Of a stretch of DNA of 64,000 nucleotides, positions 24,666 through 32,659 are shown one piece after another. How positions within the stretch are numbered: the stretch's first letter is position 1; the number at the start of each line of letters is the position of its first letter. Source of the DNA: Paenibacillus alkalitolerans (GTDB taxonomy: Bacteria; Bacillota; Bacilli; Paenibacillales; YIM-B00363). The stretch lies in the NCBI RefSeq assembly GCF_016482785.1, contig NZ_JAEMXM010000005.1:248001-312000 (forward strand). Reading direction: 5' to 3'. The notes beneath the pieces are model-generated. The model saw nothing but the letters and a program-made list of their open reading frames with translations, searched no databases and was not told the DNA's origin. The translations under genes were made by a program, and so were the position numbers.

Positions 24666-27002
24666 ATGGCAGTGCACTTGAAAGCGGCGAAGAAGGCAAG
24701 AGCTTTCGATTTAAAAGACGTCACCGTGACGGGAGGGCCTTTCAAGCATGCTATGGATCTGAACAAAGCATATCTTCTGCAACTGGAGCCTGACCGGCTG
24801 TTGGCGAGATTCCGCGAATATGCGGGTCTCGAGCCGAAAGCGCCGCAGTATGAAGGCTGGGAATCCATGAGCTTGTCCGGGCATACGCTCGGGCATTACA
24901 TGTCGGCTTGCGCAATGATGTGCGCCGCGCTCGGGGACGATTCGTTTAAAGAACGGACGGACTACATCGTCGACGAATTGGAAATATGCCAAAATGCGCA
25001 CGGAGACGGATATGTTTCGGCGATTCCGCGCGGAAAAGAAATGTTTCTCGAAGTGTCGTCGGGCGATATCCGGTCGAAGGGCTTCGACTTGAACGGGGCA
25101 TGGGCTCCTTTATATACGATACATAAATTGCTGGCCGGGCTGCGCGATTCATTCAGGTTAGCGGGCAACCCGAAAGCGTTGGGCGTCGCCGTCAAGCTGT
25201 CGGATTGGCTGGCGCGCATATTCGCGCCGTTAACGGATGAGCAAATGGAACAAATGATGCTCTGCGAATACGGCGGAATGAACGAGGTGCTGGCCGATCT
25301 TTACGCCGATACCGGCAATGAAGCGTACTTGAAGCTGGCCGAACGGTTTTGGCACAAGCTCGTGTTGGACCCGCTTGCGGACAAGACGGATTGCTTGCCG
25401 GGCAAACACGCGAACACGCAAATCCCGAAGCTGATCGGTCTGGCCAAACAATATGAATTGACGAATGACGCCAGGAGAAAGGAAACGGCGGAATTTTTCT
25501 GGGAGCGTGTCGTGCGCCATCATTCCTATGTCATCGGGGGAAACAGCTTCGGCGAATATTTCGGCGAACCGGACACGCTGAACGACCGGATCGGGCCGCA
25601 TACGACGGAAACTTGCAACACATACAACATGCTCAAGCTGACGAGGCATCTATTTGAGTGGAACGCTTCGGCGCTAGAGGCGGATTACTTCGAGAGGGCG
25701 TTGTTCAATCATATTTTGGCGTCGCAGGATCCGAAGGAAGGAGGCGTCTGTTATTACGTTTCCTTAGCGATGGGCGGGCGCAAAGATTACAATAACAAGT
25801 TCGAAGATTTCACCTGCTGCGTCGGCACCGGGATGGAAAATCACGCAAACTACGGAAGCGGCATCTACTTTCATCAAGAAGACCGGTTGTTCGTCAATCA
25901 ATTCATTCCGTCCGTACTTCGGTGGAACGACAAGCAAGTGACCGTGACGCAAGAGACGAACTATCCGGAGGAGGACACGATCTCGCTGCAAGTGAACTGC
26001 GGGGCTCCGGCGGCGTTTACATTATGTGTGCGATATCCGTCTTGGGCTCCGGTGGAAGGCGTATCGGTGAAAGTGAATGAAGAGGCAGTGGAGGTGCACG
26101 CTCATCCGGGAAGCTTCATTGAGATCAACCGGGTATGGATGGACGGAGATCGTGTGCGCGTTGCCATCCCGATGGAGCTGCGTCTGGAATCGATGCCGGA
26201 CAACCCTAATCGGATTGCGGTGATGTACGGACCGCTGGTTTTGGCGGGAGAATTGGGGCCGCTCGATGACCCGGATGCAAAGAGCCATCTGTTTACGCCG
26301 GTCATGATCGTAAAGCATAAACCGCTTTCGGAGTGGCTGGAGCCGATTCCGGGGCGGACGGCAACGTTCCGGACGAAAGGCGCCGGCCATCCTCGGGATA
26401 TAACGTTGTACCCGTTCTATCGCATGCATGACAAGCTTTACTCGGTATATTTCGATCTGTTTACGCCGGAAGAGTGGGCGCAGGCGGAAATACAATACCG
26501 GCGAGCGCGTGAAAGGCTGCTGCTCTTGGAGAACTGCACGATCGATTACGCGCAGCCGGGTGAGATGCAGCCCGAACGGGATCATAACTTCCAAGGCGAT
26601 GTGACAAGGGTCGATGAATTGTACAATCGTCCTTGCAGGGTTGCGGGCATGGACGGATGGTTTTCCTTCGACATGAAAGTTCAACCCGGCGTCGAAACGC
26701 TTCTCGTGGCGACCTACACGTCGGCTAAAGAGATGAATAATATCGGGTTTGATGTTATTGTCGGCGGAATGAAGGTCGAGGAGGTTGCGGGCGGATTTCG
26801 CGAGAGCGATGTGTTCTACAATGTGAATTATCCGGTCCCGGGGGATACGGCAGCGAAGGATGACGGAACGGTTGCCTTCGAGTTCAAAGCGTATCCGGGC
26901 CACCGGGTAAGAAGGGTGTTCGGCTTGCGGACGGTTAATAAGAAGGAGTATGAAAAGCTCGGATTGTCATTGAAAAATGATGCGGAGGTGAGCGGCAGTT
27001 GA
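24666..27002 (+). CDS. GH127 beta-L-arabinofuranosidase (HypBA1-like, DUF1680)
   Basis: 778 residues from the ATG at 24666, with AGAGGAG; the longer reading upstream has no site. The (alpha/alpha)6 barrel shows GH127 motifs including YEGWESMSLSGHTLGHYMSAC, FDLNGAWAPLYTIHKLLAGLRD and the zinc-thiolate active site. Here Glu315 and Cys317 (in TTETCNTYNMLKLTRHLF) and Cys384-Cys385 (DFTCCVGTGMENHANYG) correspond to the Glu/Cys and Cys-Cys ligands described for Bifidobacterium HypBA1. HypBA1 removes L-arabinose from arabinosylated hydroxyproline of plant extensins. There is no signal peptide, so it acts on imported glycopeptides. The stop overlaps the start of an M24 peptidase, and hydroxyproline catabolic genes lie downstream, which strongly suits that substrate. 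Confidence 0.9.
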   Translation: MAVHLKAAKKARAFDLKDVTVTGGPFKHAMDLNKAYLLQLEPDRLLARFREYAGLEPKAPQYEGWESMSLSGHTLGHYMSACAMMCAALGDDSFKERTDYIVDELEICQNAHGDGYVSAIPRGKEMFLEVSSGDIRSKGFDLNGAWAPLYTIHKLLAGLRDSFRLAGNPKALGVAVKLSDWLARIFAPLTDEQMEQMMLCEYGGMNEVLADLYADTGNEAYLKLAERFWHKLVLDPLADKTDCLPGKHANTQIPKLIGLAKQYELTNDARRKETAEFFWERVVRHHSYVIGGNSFGEYFGEPDTLNDRIGPHTTETCNTYNMLKLTRHLFEWNASALEADYFERALFNHILASQDPKEGGVCYYVSLAMGGRKDYNNKFEDFTCCVGTGMENHANYGSGIYFHQEDRLFVNQFIPSVLRWNDKQVTVTQETNYPEEDTISLQVNCGAPAAFTLCVRYPSWAPVEGVSVKVNEEAVEVHAHPGSFIEINRVWMDGDRVRVAIPMELRLESMPDNPNRIAVMYGPLVLAGELGPLDDPDAKSHLFTPVMIVKHKPLSEWLEPIPGRTATFRTKGAGHPRDITLYPFYRMHDKLYSVYFDLFTPEEWAQAEIQYRRARERLLLLENCTIDYAQPGEMQPERDHNFQGDVTRVDELYNRPCRVAGMDGWFSFDMKVQPGVETLLVATYTSAKEMNNIGFDVIVGGMKVEEVAGGFRESDVFYNVNYPVPGDTAAKDDGTVAFEFKAYPGHRVRRVFGLRTVNKKEYEKLGLSLKNDAEVSGS

Positions 27003-28069
27003 GCGTTCGGCGATTGGAGAAGTTAAGGAGCAAGTTCGACGAGCTGCAGGTGGACGGCATGTTGATCGCAAGCCCGCACAACCGCCGGTATATGACGGGC
27101 TTTACCGGAACAGCCGGAGTCGTGCTCATTACCCTTGACGATGCGGCATTGATTACGGATTTCCGCTATACGGCGCAGGCGGAGGAGCAGGCGGCCGCGT
27201 TTCGGACGATCCGGCAAGGGGTCAAATTGTCGGAAACCGTGAAGGAAACGGCTGTTGCTATGGGGATCGAGCGGCTTGGCATCGAGAAGCATTTAATAAC
27301 GCTGGATACATTTTTGACTTATGAGGAAGAGCTGAAGGGAATCAGGTTGGTGCCGGTGAAGGATGTCGTTGAATCGCTTCGAAACGTGAAGGACGACGAC
27401 GAAATCGCTTTGATAAAGAAAGCCGCCGGTTTGGCGGACAAAGCGTTCGAGCATATATTGACCCGCGTCCGTCCCGGGGTGCGGGAGAGGGAAATCGCCG
27501 CGGAGCTTCAATATTATATGCAGACGGGCGGCGCCTTCGGCTTCGCCTACAGCATGATAATCGCATCGGGGGAGCGTTCGGCGCTGCCGCACGGGGTGGC
27601 CAGCGATAAGCGGATCGGGAACGACGAGTTTGTCACCATGGATTTCGGCGCGAATTATGAAGGCTATTTATGCGATTTGACGCGAACCGTATTTGTCGGC
27701 AAGCCGTCAGAGAAGCATAAGGAAATATATAATATCGTGCTGGAAGCGAATATGACGGTGCTGGAGCGGATCCGGCCCGGGATGAGCAGCAAAGAGGCGG
27801 ATTCGCTCGGCCGCGATGTCATTGGAAAGTACGGTTACGGCGACTATTTCGGCCACGGCTTGGGTCACGGCTTCGGTTTGGAAATTCACGAGAATCCTTT
27901 TATGTCGCAGCAGAGGGAGACGGAGCTTTTGCCCGGCATGGTCCTCACTGTGGAGCCGGGAATATATATTCCCGGTTTCGGCGGCGTACGGATCGAAGAC
28001 GATATTTTGCTGACGGAAACCGGAGTCGAAGTGTTGACCCGTTCGGATAAATCGCTTATTTGTCTGTGA
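26999..28069 (+). CDS. M24 family Xaa-Pro aminopeptidase
   Basis: 356 residues. It starts with TTG at 26999-27001, overlapping the GH127 stop (TTGA); a GGAGG site lies about ten bases upstream within the GH127 gene. The N-terminal creatinase-like domain (MLIASPHNRRYMTGFTGTAGVVLI) is followed by the pita-bread metallopeptidase. It retains both Asp ligands (Asp215 and Asp226 in MDFGANYEGYLCDLTRT), the His in GHGLGHGFGLEIHE, and the Glu ligands in TVEPGIYIPGFGGVRIEDD. Such enzymes cleave X-Pro and often X-hydroxyproline bonds. The tight coupling to GH127 suggests cleavage of deglycosylated hydroxyproline peptides. Confidence 0.9.
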   Translation: MSVRRLEKLRSKFDELQVDGMLIASPHNRRYMTGFTGTAGVVLITLDDAALITDFRYTAQAEEQAAAFRTIRQGVKLSETVKETAVAMGIERLGIEKHLITLDTFLTYEEELKGIRLVPVKDVVESLRNVKDDDEIALIKKAAGLADKAFEHILTRVRPGVREREIAAELQYYMQTGGAFGFAYSMIIASGERSALPHGVASDKRIGNDEFVTMDFGANYEGYLCDLTRTVFVGKPSEKHKEIYNIVLEANMTVLERIRPGMSSKEADSLGRDVIGKYGYGDYFGHGLGHGFGLEIHENPFMSQQRETELLPGMVLTVEPGIYIPGFGGVRIEDDILLTETGVEVLTRSDKSLICL

Positions 28070-28139
28070 TCGGTACTTCCAGGCGGTTGCCGGTTGGAGG
28101 GAGGAATTGTCTTGAGTAAGCGGAATGGAGGATGTGAGT

Positions 28140-29474
28140 ATGTTCCATCAAGCATTGCAGTTGGGACAGCAGTTGAACGCGAAGCTGCACATGACGCCGG
28201 AACTGCGGCAGTCGATCGAGCTTCTTCAGCTTTCCGCCCAGGAGCTGGCGGCCTTTCTTCAGGAGCAATCGTACGAAAATCCGTTGATTGAGATCGAGTG
28301 GAGTATTGCAAGCGACGGCGGAAGCAGGAAAAACGTTCGGAAAAGTTCCTTCGGTGACCGCAGCGATGACCCCTGTTTTGCAGTGCCCGACGATGTCGAT
28401 ATGACTTTGGAGCGGTGGGTGAGCCGGCAGCTTAGATTGATACCGTATTCGCGCGATGTGTACAGAGCCGTTATGTATTTGGCTGGCAATTTGGACGATT
28501 CGGGCTATTTGGACGTGCCGCTTTCGCAAGCGGCCTCGGACTTGAAGCTGCCGGAGGCGGTAGTTGCAGAAGCGTTGGGGCTGTTGCAATCGTTCGATCC
28601 GCCTGGCATCGGCGCGAGAGATTTGCGGGAATGTTTGGCTCTCCAAATTCGGTGGGACCCGTCCGCTCCCCCTCTCGCATACCAGATAGCGGTTCGGCAC
28701 TTACCGGATTTGGCGAAACGCCGCTACGAAAGTATTGCAAGAGCGCTGGGGGCGGAATTGTCCGCAATCGAGGAGTCCGCCGCTTACATTCGCCGGTTGA
28801 ACCCGAGACCGTGCATCTCGATTGCGCCCGGACGACTCCAGAATATCACAGTTGACGCTTATGTACGATTGGAAGATGACGGCCGAATTGCGGTCGCTTT
28901 GAACGAACGCGTGCTGCCGAAGGTGTCTGTCAGGCACGACTATGTGCTGCACTTCCGGCAAGATGGGGCTGCATACGCCGAATACTTCCAACGCTTTATG
29001 AAATCGGCCAACCGGTTAATCGACGGCCTGGAACAGCGCAATTCCACGCTTTTGGAAGTGATCGCCGCCATCGTGGAATTGCAGAGAAACTTCTTTGCGG
29101 AAGGGCGTACGCGGCTCGAGCCGCTTACCTTGAAGCAGGTCGCGGAGCGGATCGGCAAGCACGAATCGACTGTCAGCCGGACGGTGAAGAACAAAGCGAT
29201 CCATACGCCGCGGGGCGTGGTCGAATTGAAGCGGTTTTTCGGCGGCGGGCTTGAGACGGACGGGGGGGAATGCGTATCGGCGGAGTCGGTGCGCGAACGC
29301 ATCAAACAATTGATCGATGGCGAAGATAAGCGTTTCCCGTTGTCCGATCAACAAATTTCACGGCTGTTGGCCGGTGAAGGCATCCGCATTTCCCGCAGGA
29401 CGGTCGCGAAGTACCGCGAGGAAAAGCGGATCCTCGCCGCAGCCTTGCGGAGGGTCGGCCGCGAAACCCGGTAA
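28140..29474 (+). CDS. rpoN: RNA polymerase sigma-54 factor
   Basis: 444 residues from the ATG at 28140, with GGAGG at 28127-28131. Region I is Gln/Leu-rich (FHQALQLGQQLNAKLHMTPELRQSIELLQLSAQELAAFLQEQ), the core-binding domain occupies the middle (RLIPYSRDVYRAVMYLAGNLDDSGYLD, SFDPPGIGARDLRECLALQ), a helix-turn-helix is present (TLKQVAERIGKHESTVSRTVKNK), and the RpoN box near the C-terminus reads SRRTVAKYRE (canonical ARRTVAKYRE with Ala to Ser). It lies 70 bases after the M24 gene and probably in the same transcript. Three sigma-54 promoters and a sigma-54 activator lie within the next 6 kb, so this may be a pathway-dedicated copy. Confidence 0.95.
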   Translation: MFHQALQLGQQLNAKLHMTPELRQSIELLQLSAQELAAFLQEQSYENPLIEIEWSIASDGGSRKNVRKSSFGDRSDDPCFAVPDDVDMTLERWVSRQLRLIPYSRDVYRAVMYLAGNLDDSGYLDVPLSQAASDLKLPEAVVAEALGLLQSFDPPGIGARDLRECLALQIRWDPSAPPLAYQIAVRHLPDLAKRRYESIARALGAELSAIEESAAYIRRLNPRPCISIAPGRLQNITVDAYVRLEDDGRIAVALNERVLPKVSVRHDYVLHFRQDGAAYAEYFQRFMKSANRLIDGLEQRNSTLLEVIAAIVELQRNFFAEGRTRLEPLTLKQVAERIGKHESTVSRTVKNKAIHTPRGVVELKRFFGGGLETDGGECVSAESVRERIKQLIDGEDKRFPLSDQQISRLLAGEGIRISRRTVAKYREEKRILAAALRRVGRETR

Positions 29475-29518
29475 AGTGAAATTTCTGCCCCCTGCGAAAT
29501 TTGCGGCTGCAACCGAAA

Positions 29519-29560
29519 AGGCCGAGAGAGGAGTTCGCTACTGAGCTCCATTCTCGGCCT
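29519..29560 (-). terminator. Terminator at the 3' end of the FAD-subunit gene
   Basis: AGGCCGAGA (29519-29527) pairs with TCTCGGCCT (29552-29560). In the minus direction it is followed by TTTTCGG. It overlaps the last codons of the minus-strand gene and faces the convergent rpoN gene. Confidence 0.6.
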
Positions 29561-30761
29561 GAAATTCAGCCCACAACCGTTCCATTGCCGCCCGCCCTTC
29601 CGAGATGCGGTCATGGAATTGGATCGGCGCTTCCTCCCTGATCCGCCGGACCGAAGCGACCGCATCGGCCAAACGGTCCCGAACGGACAAATCTTCCGGC
29701 GTACGGTCGAACATAATCGAATAGCCGGCGACATAGCCCTGAGCCATGGCAACTTTCGCGCTTTCTATTCCTGTGATGTTGCCTGCAACGTACAGCCCTT
29801 GCAGCGGAGTTTGCATTCGCTCGCTATGCAACGGAACGCGGCCGCCCAGCTCAGGGACGTGCCGGAACGGACAGCCGGCGACGGACGCAAGCTCCGCCAA
29901 CGGATATAAGCCGCCGGAAACGCAGACGAAGTCGGCGGCAAGCTCGCGAACGCTGCCAGGGAGCACTTCGCCTTCCGGATTCACATCCGCAACACGCACG
30001 CCGCTCACTTGCCGATCCCCCACGATTTCCACGGCGGCTTTGCGTAGCTGGACGGGAATCCCCCAAACTGTAACGCCTCTCTTCGGATAAAAGCGCACCG
30101 CCGTTTTCTTCAAGAAGGATGATTTCAATAAATTGCCGCCTATACGCATCCATGAGGACGGCGCCATGTGCGCGGCTCCGGCGAGCGTATCCATCACGCG
30201 ATGGGGGGATGCCGATTCCGGGTGCAAAATCCGGTTCGGCGCCAGTACCATGGCCGACAGCTCGATCCCGCAAAGCTGAAGCTCGCGGGCGATCGCGAAC
30301 GAAAGAATGTTGATACCGATGATGATCCCTTTGCTGCCGGGCTTAACCCTATGAACGTTCGCCATCACTTGCGCCGCACCAACCGTCATGACCCCGGGTA
30401 GCGTCCAACCGGGCAAGCTTACGGGAAGCTCCGAGGCGCCTGTGGCAAGCACCACGCTGCGCGCCGCAATCACTTCCTTCGATGTATGTACAATCCAACC
30501 GGGTTCCGAACGCTGCAAATCATAGACGGAAACGCCAAGCTCGATTTGCACCCCGGCCCGTACGGCGCGCCCGGTCAATTCGTCCCCTTCCGCCATGCCG
30601 TTCCACCATTTGCCGTCTTTCTCCTGATGGAGCTGTCCGAGCAGCCTCCCGCCCGGTTTCATAAACTCATCGATAACCTTGACCTTACACCCGTGATCGG
30701 CGCACACAATCGCTGCGGCCAGCCCGGCCGGTCCGGCGCCGATAATGACGACATCGGTCAT
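29538..30761 (-). CDS. D-hydroxyproline dehydrogenase, NAD(P)/FAD-type subunit (HcnB-like)
   Basis: 407 residues. The N-terminal FAD-binding motif is VVIIGAGPAGLAAAIVCADHG, and a second dinucleotide region covers GSKGIIIGINILSFAIARELQLCGIELSAMV; the C-terminal FAD contact is GLYVAGNITGIESAKVAMAQGYVAGYS. It matches the HcnB/opine-oxidase subunit A type of amino-acid dehydrogenases. In most relatives the iron-sulfur BFD domain is fused to this subunit; here it is a separate gene (31093-31365). The start overlaps the end of the (2Fe-2S) gene (ATGA at 30758-30761), so the three minus-strand genes are translationally coupled. The complex is expected to pass electrons from cis-4-hydroxy-D-proline to the respiratory chain. 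Confidence 0.85.
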   Translation of the reverse strand: MTDVVIIGAGPAGLAAAIVCADHGCKVKVIDEFMKPGGRLLGQLHQEKDGKWWNGMAEGDELTGRAVRAGVQIELGVSVYDLQRSEPGWIVHTSKEVIAARSVVLATGASELPVSLPGWTLPGVMTVGAAQVMANVHRVKPGSKGIIIGINILSFAIARELQLCGIELSAMVLAPNRILHPESASPHRVMDTLAGAAHMAPSSWMRIGGNLLKSSFLKKTAVRFYPKRGVTVWGIPVQLRKAAVEIVGDRQVSGVRVADVNPEGEVLPGSVRELAADFVCVSGGLYPLAELASVAGCPFRHVPELGGRVPLHSERMQTPLQGLYVAGNITGIESAKVAMAQGYVAGYSIMFDRTPEDLSVRDRLADAVASVRRIREEAPIQFHDRISEGRAAMERLWAEFQAENGAQ

Positions 30762-31096
30762 TCCGAACGTCCCCCCTTCTTCAATGGGGCCGGCAGCGTT
30801 CGTCCTTCCCGTACGTCCATTCCGTCTTCAATCGTCGTGAGACAAGCGCGCACGCCGTCAACTCCGTTCAATGTAACCCGGCATTCCATGCAGTGGCCGA
30901 TATTGCAAAATATTCCCCGCGGAGTCCCCGTTTCTTCATGAAATCGCAGCGTTCGGACACCTTCCGCCAATAGCGCCGCAGCGACCGTTTCCCCTTCATA
31001 TCCCCGGACAGCCGTTCCATTATAAAAAAACGAGATTTCCCTGCGCTGCGGCAGCTGTCCTAGAACGGGATGATGAACGATTCTTCCTCCGCTCAT
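30758..31096 (-). CDS. (2Fe-2S) ferredoxin-like subunit (HcnA-like)
   Basis: 112 residues. Plant-type ferredoxin fold with cysteines in GIFCNIGHCMECRVTLNGVD and VRACLTTIED, the arrangement seen in HcnA-type subunits of hydrogen-cyanide synthase and D-amino-acid/opine dehydrogenases. It overlaps both neighbours by four bases (ATGA), indicating strict co-translation. It transfers electrons within the D-hydroxyproline dehydrogenase complex. Confidence 0.88.
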   Translation of the reverse strand: MSGGRIVHHPVLGQLPQRREISFFYNGTAVRGYEGETVAAALLAEGVRTLRFHEETGTPRGIFCNIGHCMECRVTLNGVDGVRACLTTIEDGMDVREGRTLPAPLKKGGRSE

Positions 31097-31365
31097 TTAC
31101 CGTCACCGCCAAGCGTATGAAACGAAACCGGGCGAACCGGCGGCTGGTAAACAAGCGGTACGTCATCCCGCTGCGAAATTCCGTTCACATGCCTCGCAAT
31201 CGTTTCTATAAATTCACGACAAGTTCGCCCGCCGCAGTACCCCATGCCCGCCCGCGTACGGAGCTTAAGCTCACGCGGCGAACACCGGTACCGCTCGGCC
31301 GTTTCCATCAGCTGCCTCAGCGTAACTTCCTCGCAGCGGCAAATGATCGTTTCGGTCTCATTCAT
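31093..31365 (-). CDS. BFD-like [2Fe-2S] subunit (split from the HcnB-type subunit)
   Basis: 90 residues starting at the ATG 31363-31365, with an AAGGAGA site. Cysteines in IICRCEEVTLRQL and GMGYCGGRTCREFIETIAR match the bacterioferritin-associated-ferredoxin (BFD/Fer2_BFD) domain that usually forms the C-terminus of HcnB-like subunits. As a stand-alone first gene of the minus-strand operon, it supports a four-part enzyme. A perfect sigma-54 promoter lies about 50 bases upstream at 31416-31433. Confidence 0.85.
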   Translation of the reverse strand: MNETETIICRCEEVTLRQLMETAERYRCSPRELKLRTRAGMGYCGGRTCREFIETIARHVNGISQRDDVPLVYQPPVRPVSFHTLGGDGK

Positions 31366-31415
31366 GCTGGTTTATCTCTCCTTCTCTCTTTATGTGTCAC
31401 CGTCACTTTGATAAT

Positions 31416-31433
31416 CTGCAAGAATCGTGCCAA
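31416..31433 (-). promoter_or_regulatory. Sigma-54 promoter for the iron-sulfur/FAD subunit operon
   Basis: On the minus strand the sequence is TTGGCACGATTCTTGCAG, a full match to TTGGCACG-N4-TTGCA, with GG and GC exactly ten bases apart. The ATG of the first gene lies about 50 bases downstream. Confidence 0.88.
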
Positions 31434-31478
31434 ATATAATCGGGAGTTTGCCCCGGGATAGATAAGGCCGTGAATGTG

Positions 31479-31494
31479 TGGCATAATTTTTGCA
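31479..31494 (+). promoter_or_regulatory. Sigma-54 promoter for the second M24 peptidase
   Basis: TGGCATAATTTTTGCA: GG at 31480-31481 and GC at 31492-31493 are separated by ten bases. It is divergent from the sigma-54 promoter at 31416-31433 and 59 bases before the M24 start codon. Confidence 0.8.
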
Positions 31495-31552
31495 TGAGTT
31501 CAAGTAGTAATCCGGTTATTAAAAATGTCTGTCGAACGGGAGAATGGTCAAT

Positions 31553-32656
31553 ATGAATCAACAAAACCGATTGGGACGGTTAAAAGAGCGTTTATCGAAC
31601 ATGGGTATAGAAGGAGCGCTTGTGACTTCGCCGCTGAATGTTTACTATTTCACCGGATTTTACTGCGATCCGATGGAACGATTTCTGGCATTGTGGGTCG
31701 ATATAAAAAAGGACGCGGATATACTGTTCGTGCCCGGTCTCGACGCGGAAGCGGCTAGAGCTTCGTCCGGAGTGTCGGGCATCGTGCCGGTCGGCGATAC
31801 GGAGGATCCTTATGAAGTGTTGGCGAGCCGGACGGGAAGAAGCATCAAGACGCTTGGAATCGAAAAGAAACACATCAGCCAACATGCCTATGAGCGGATC
31901 GCCGCGGCGTTGGCGCCGGACACCGTATCCGAAATAGAGGACGCGATCATGTCGTTCCGGTTTCGCAAAACCGAAGAGGAGCTTGACCGGGTGCGCAAGG
32001 CGGTCCGTGTGGCGGAACAAGCGATGGAGCTCGGCGTGAAGCTCATTAAACCGGGGATGGCGGAGTTGGAGCTAGTCGCGGAAATCGAGTATCAAATTCG
32101 CGTATTGGGCGGCGAACGGCCGGCATTTGCCACCAGCGTGCTTGGCGGAGCACGCAGCGCAAATCCGCACGGAAAGCCGGCCGTATACCGCTTTCAACCG
32201 AACGATTACATATTGATAGATATGGGAGTATATCTTCAAGGATACTGTTCCGATATAACCCGCACGTTCCTGTTGGGCGAAGGCACGAAACAACAGCACG
32301 ACATATACGAAACCGTGCTGGAAGCGAACCGCAGGGCGATTGAAGCCGTGAAACCCGGAGAACCGTTCTCCCGAGTCGATATAGCGGCACGGTCGCATAT
32401 CGAATCGCGCGGATACGGCCCGTATTTCAATCACCGGGTCGGGCACGGCTTCGGGATTGAAATCCATGAGCCCCCTTCCGTCCACGGACAGGCCGATTCG
32501 CTTATGGCGCCCGGCGCATTGTTCACGATCGAACCGGGCATTTATGTGCCGCAGACAGGCGGGGTGCGCATAGAGGACGATGTGTGCATTCATGAGGACG
32601 GCCGCGTGGAAGTGCTGACGCGATACCCGAAGGAGCTGATAAGGCTGCCGGTGTAA
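31553..32656 (+). CDS. M24 family Xaa-Pro dipeptidase/aminopeptidase
   Basis: 367 residues; the ATG at 31553 is chosen because GGGAG lies ten bases upstream, while the ATG at 31544 is too close. A creatinase-like N-domain (SPLNVYYFTGFYCDPMERF) precedes the metallopeptidase domain, with Asp223 and Asp234 (LIDMGVYLQGYCSDITRTF), His in HRVGHGFGIEIHEPP, and Glu in FTIEPGIYVPQTGGVRIEDD. It is driven by its own sigma-54 promoter in the middle of the hydroxyproline cluster, consistent with releasing hydroxyproline from dipeptides. It is a paralogue of the peptidase at 26999. It ends only three bases before the convergent activator gene. Confidence 0.9.
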   Translation: MNQQNRLGRLKERLSNMGIEGALVTSPLNVYYFTGFYCDPMERFLALWVDIKKDADILFVPGLDAEAARASSGVSGIVPVGDTEDPYEVLASRTGRSIKTLGIEKKHISQHAYERIAAALAPDTVSEIEDAIMSFRFRKTEEELDRVRKAVRVAEQAMELGVKLIKPGMAELELVAEIEYQIRVLGGERPAFATSVLGGARSANPHGKPAVYRFQPNDYILIDMGVYLQGYCSDITRTFLLGEGTKQQHDIYETVLEANRRAIEAVKPGEPFSRVDIAARSHIESRGYGPYFNHRVGHGFGIEIHEPPSVHGQADSLMAPGALFTIEPGIYVPQTGGVRIEDDVCIHEDGRVEVLTRYPKELIRLPV

Positions 32657-32659
32657 CCG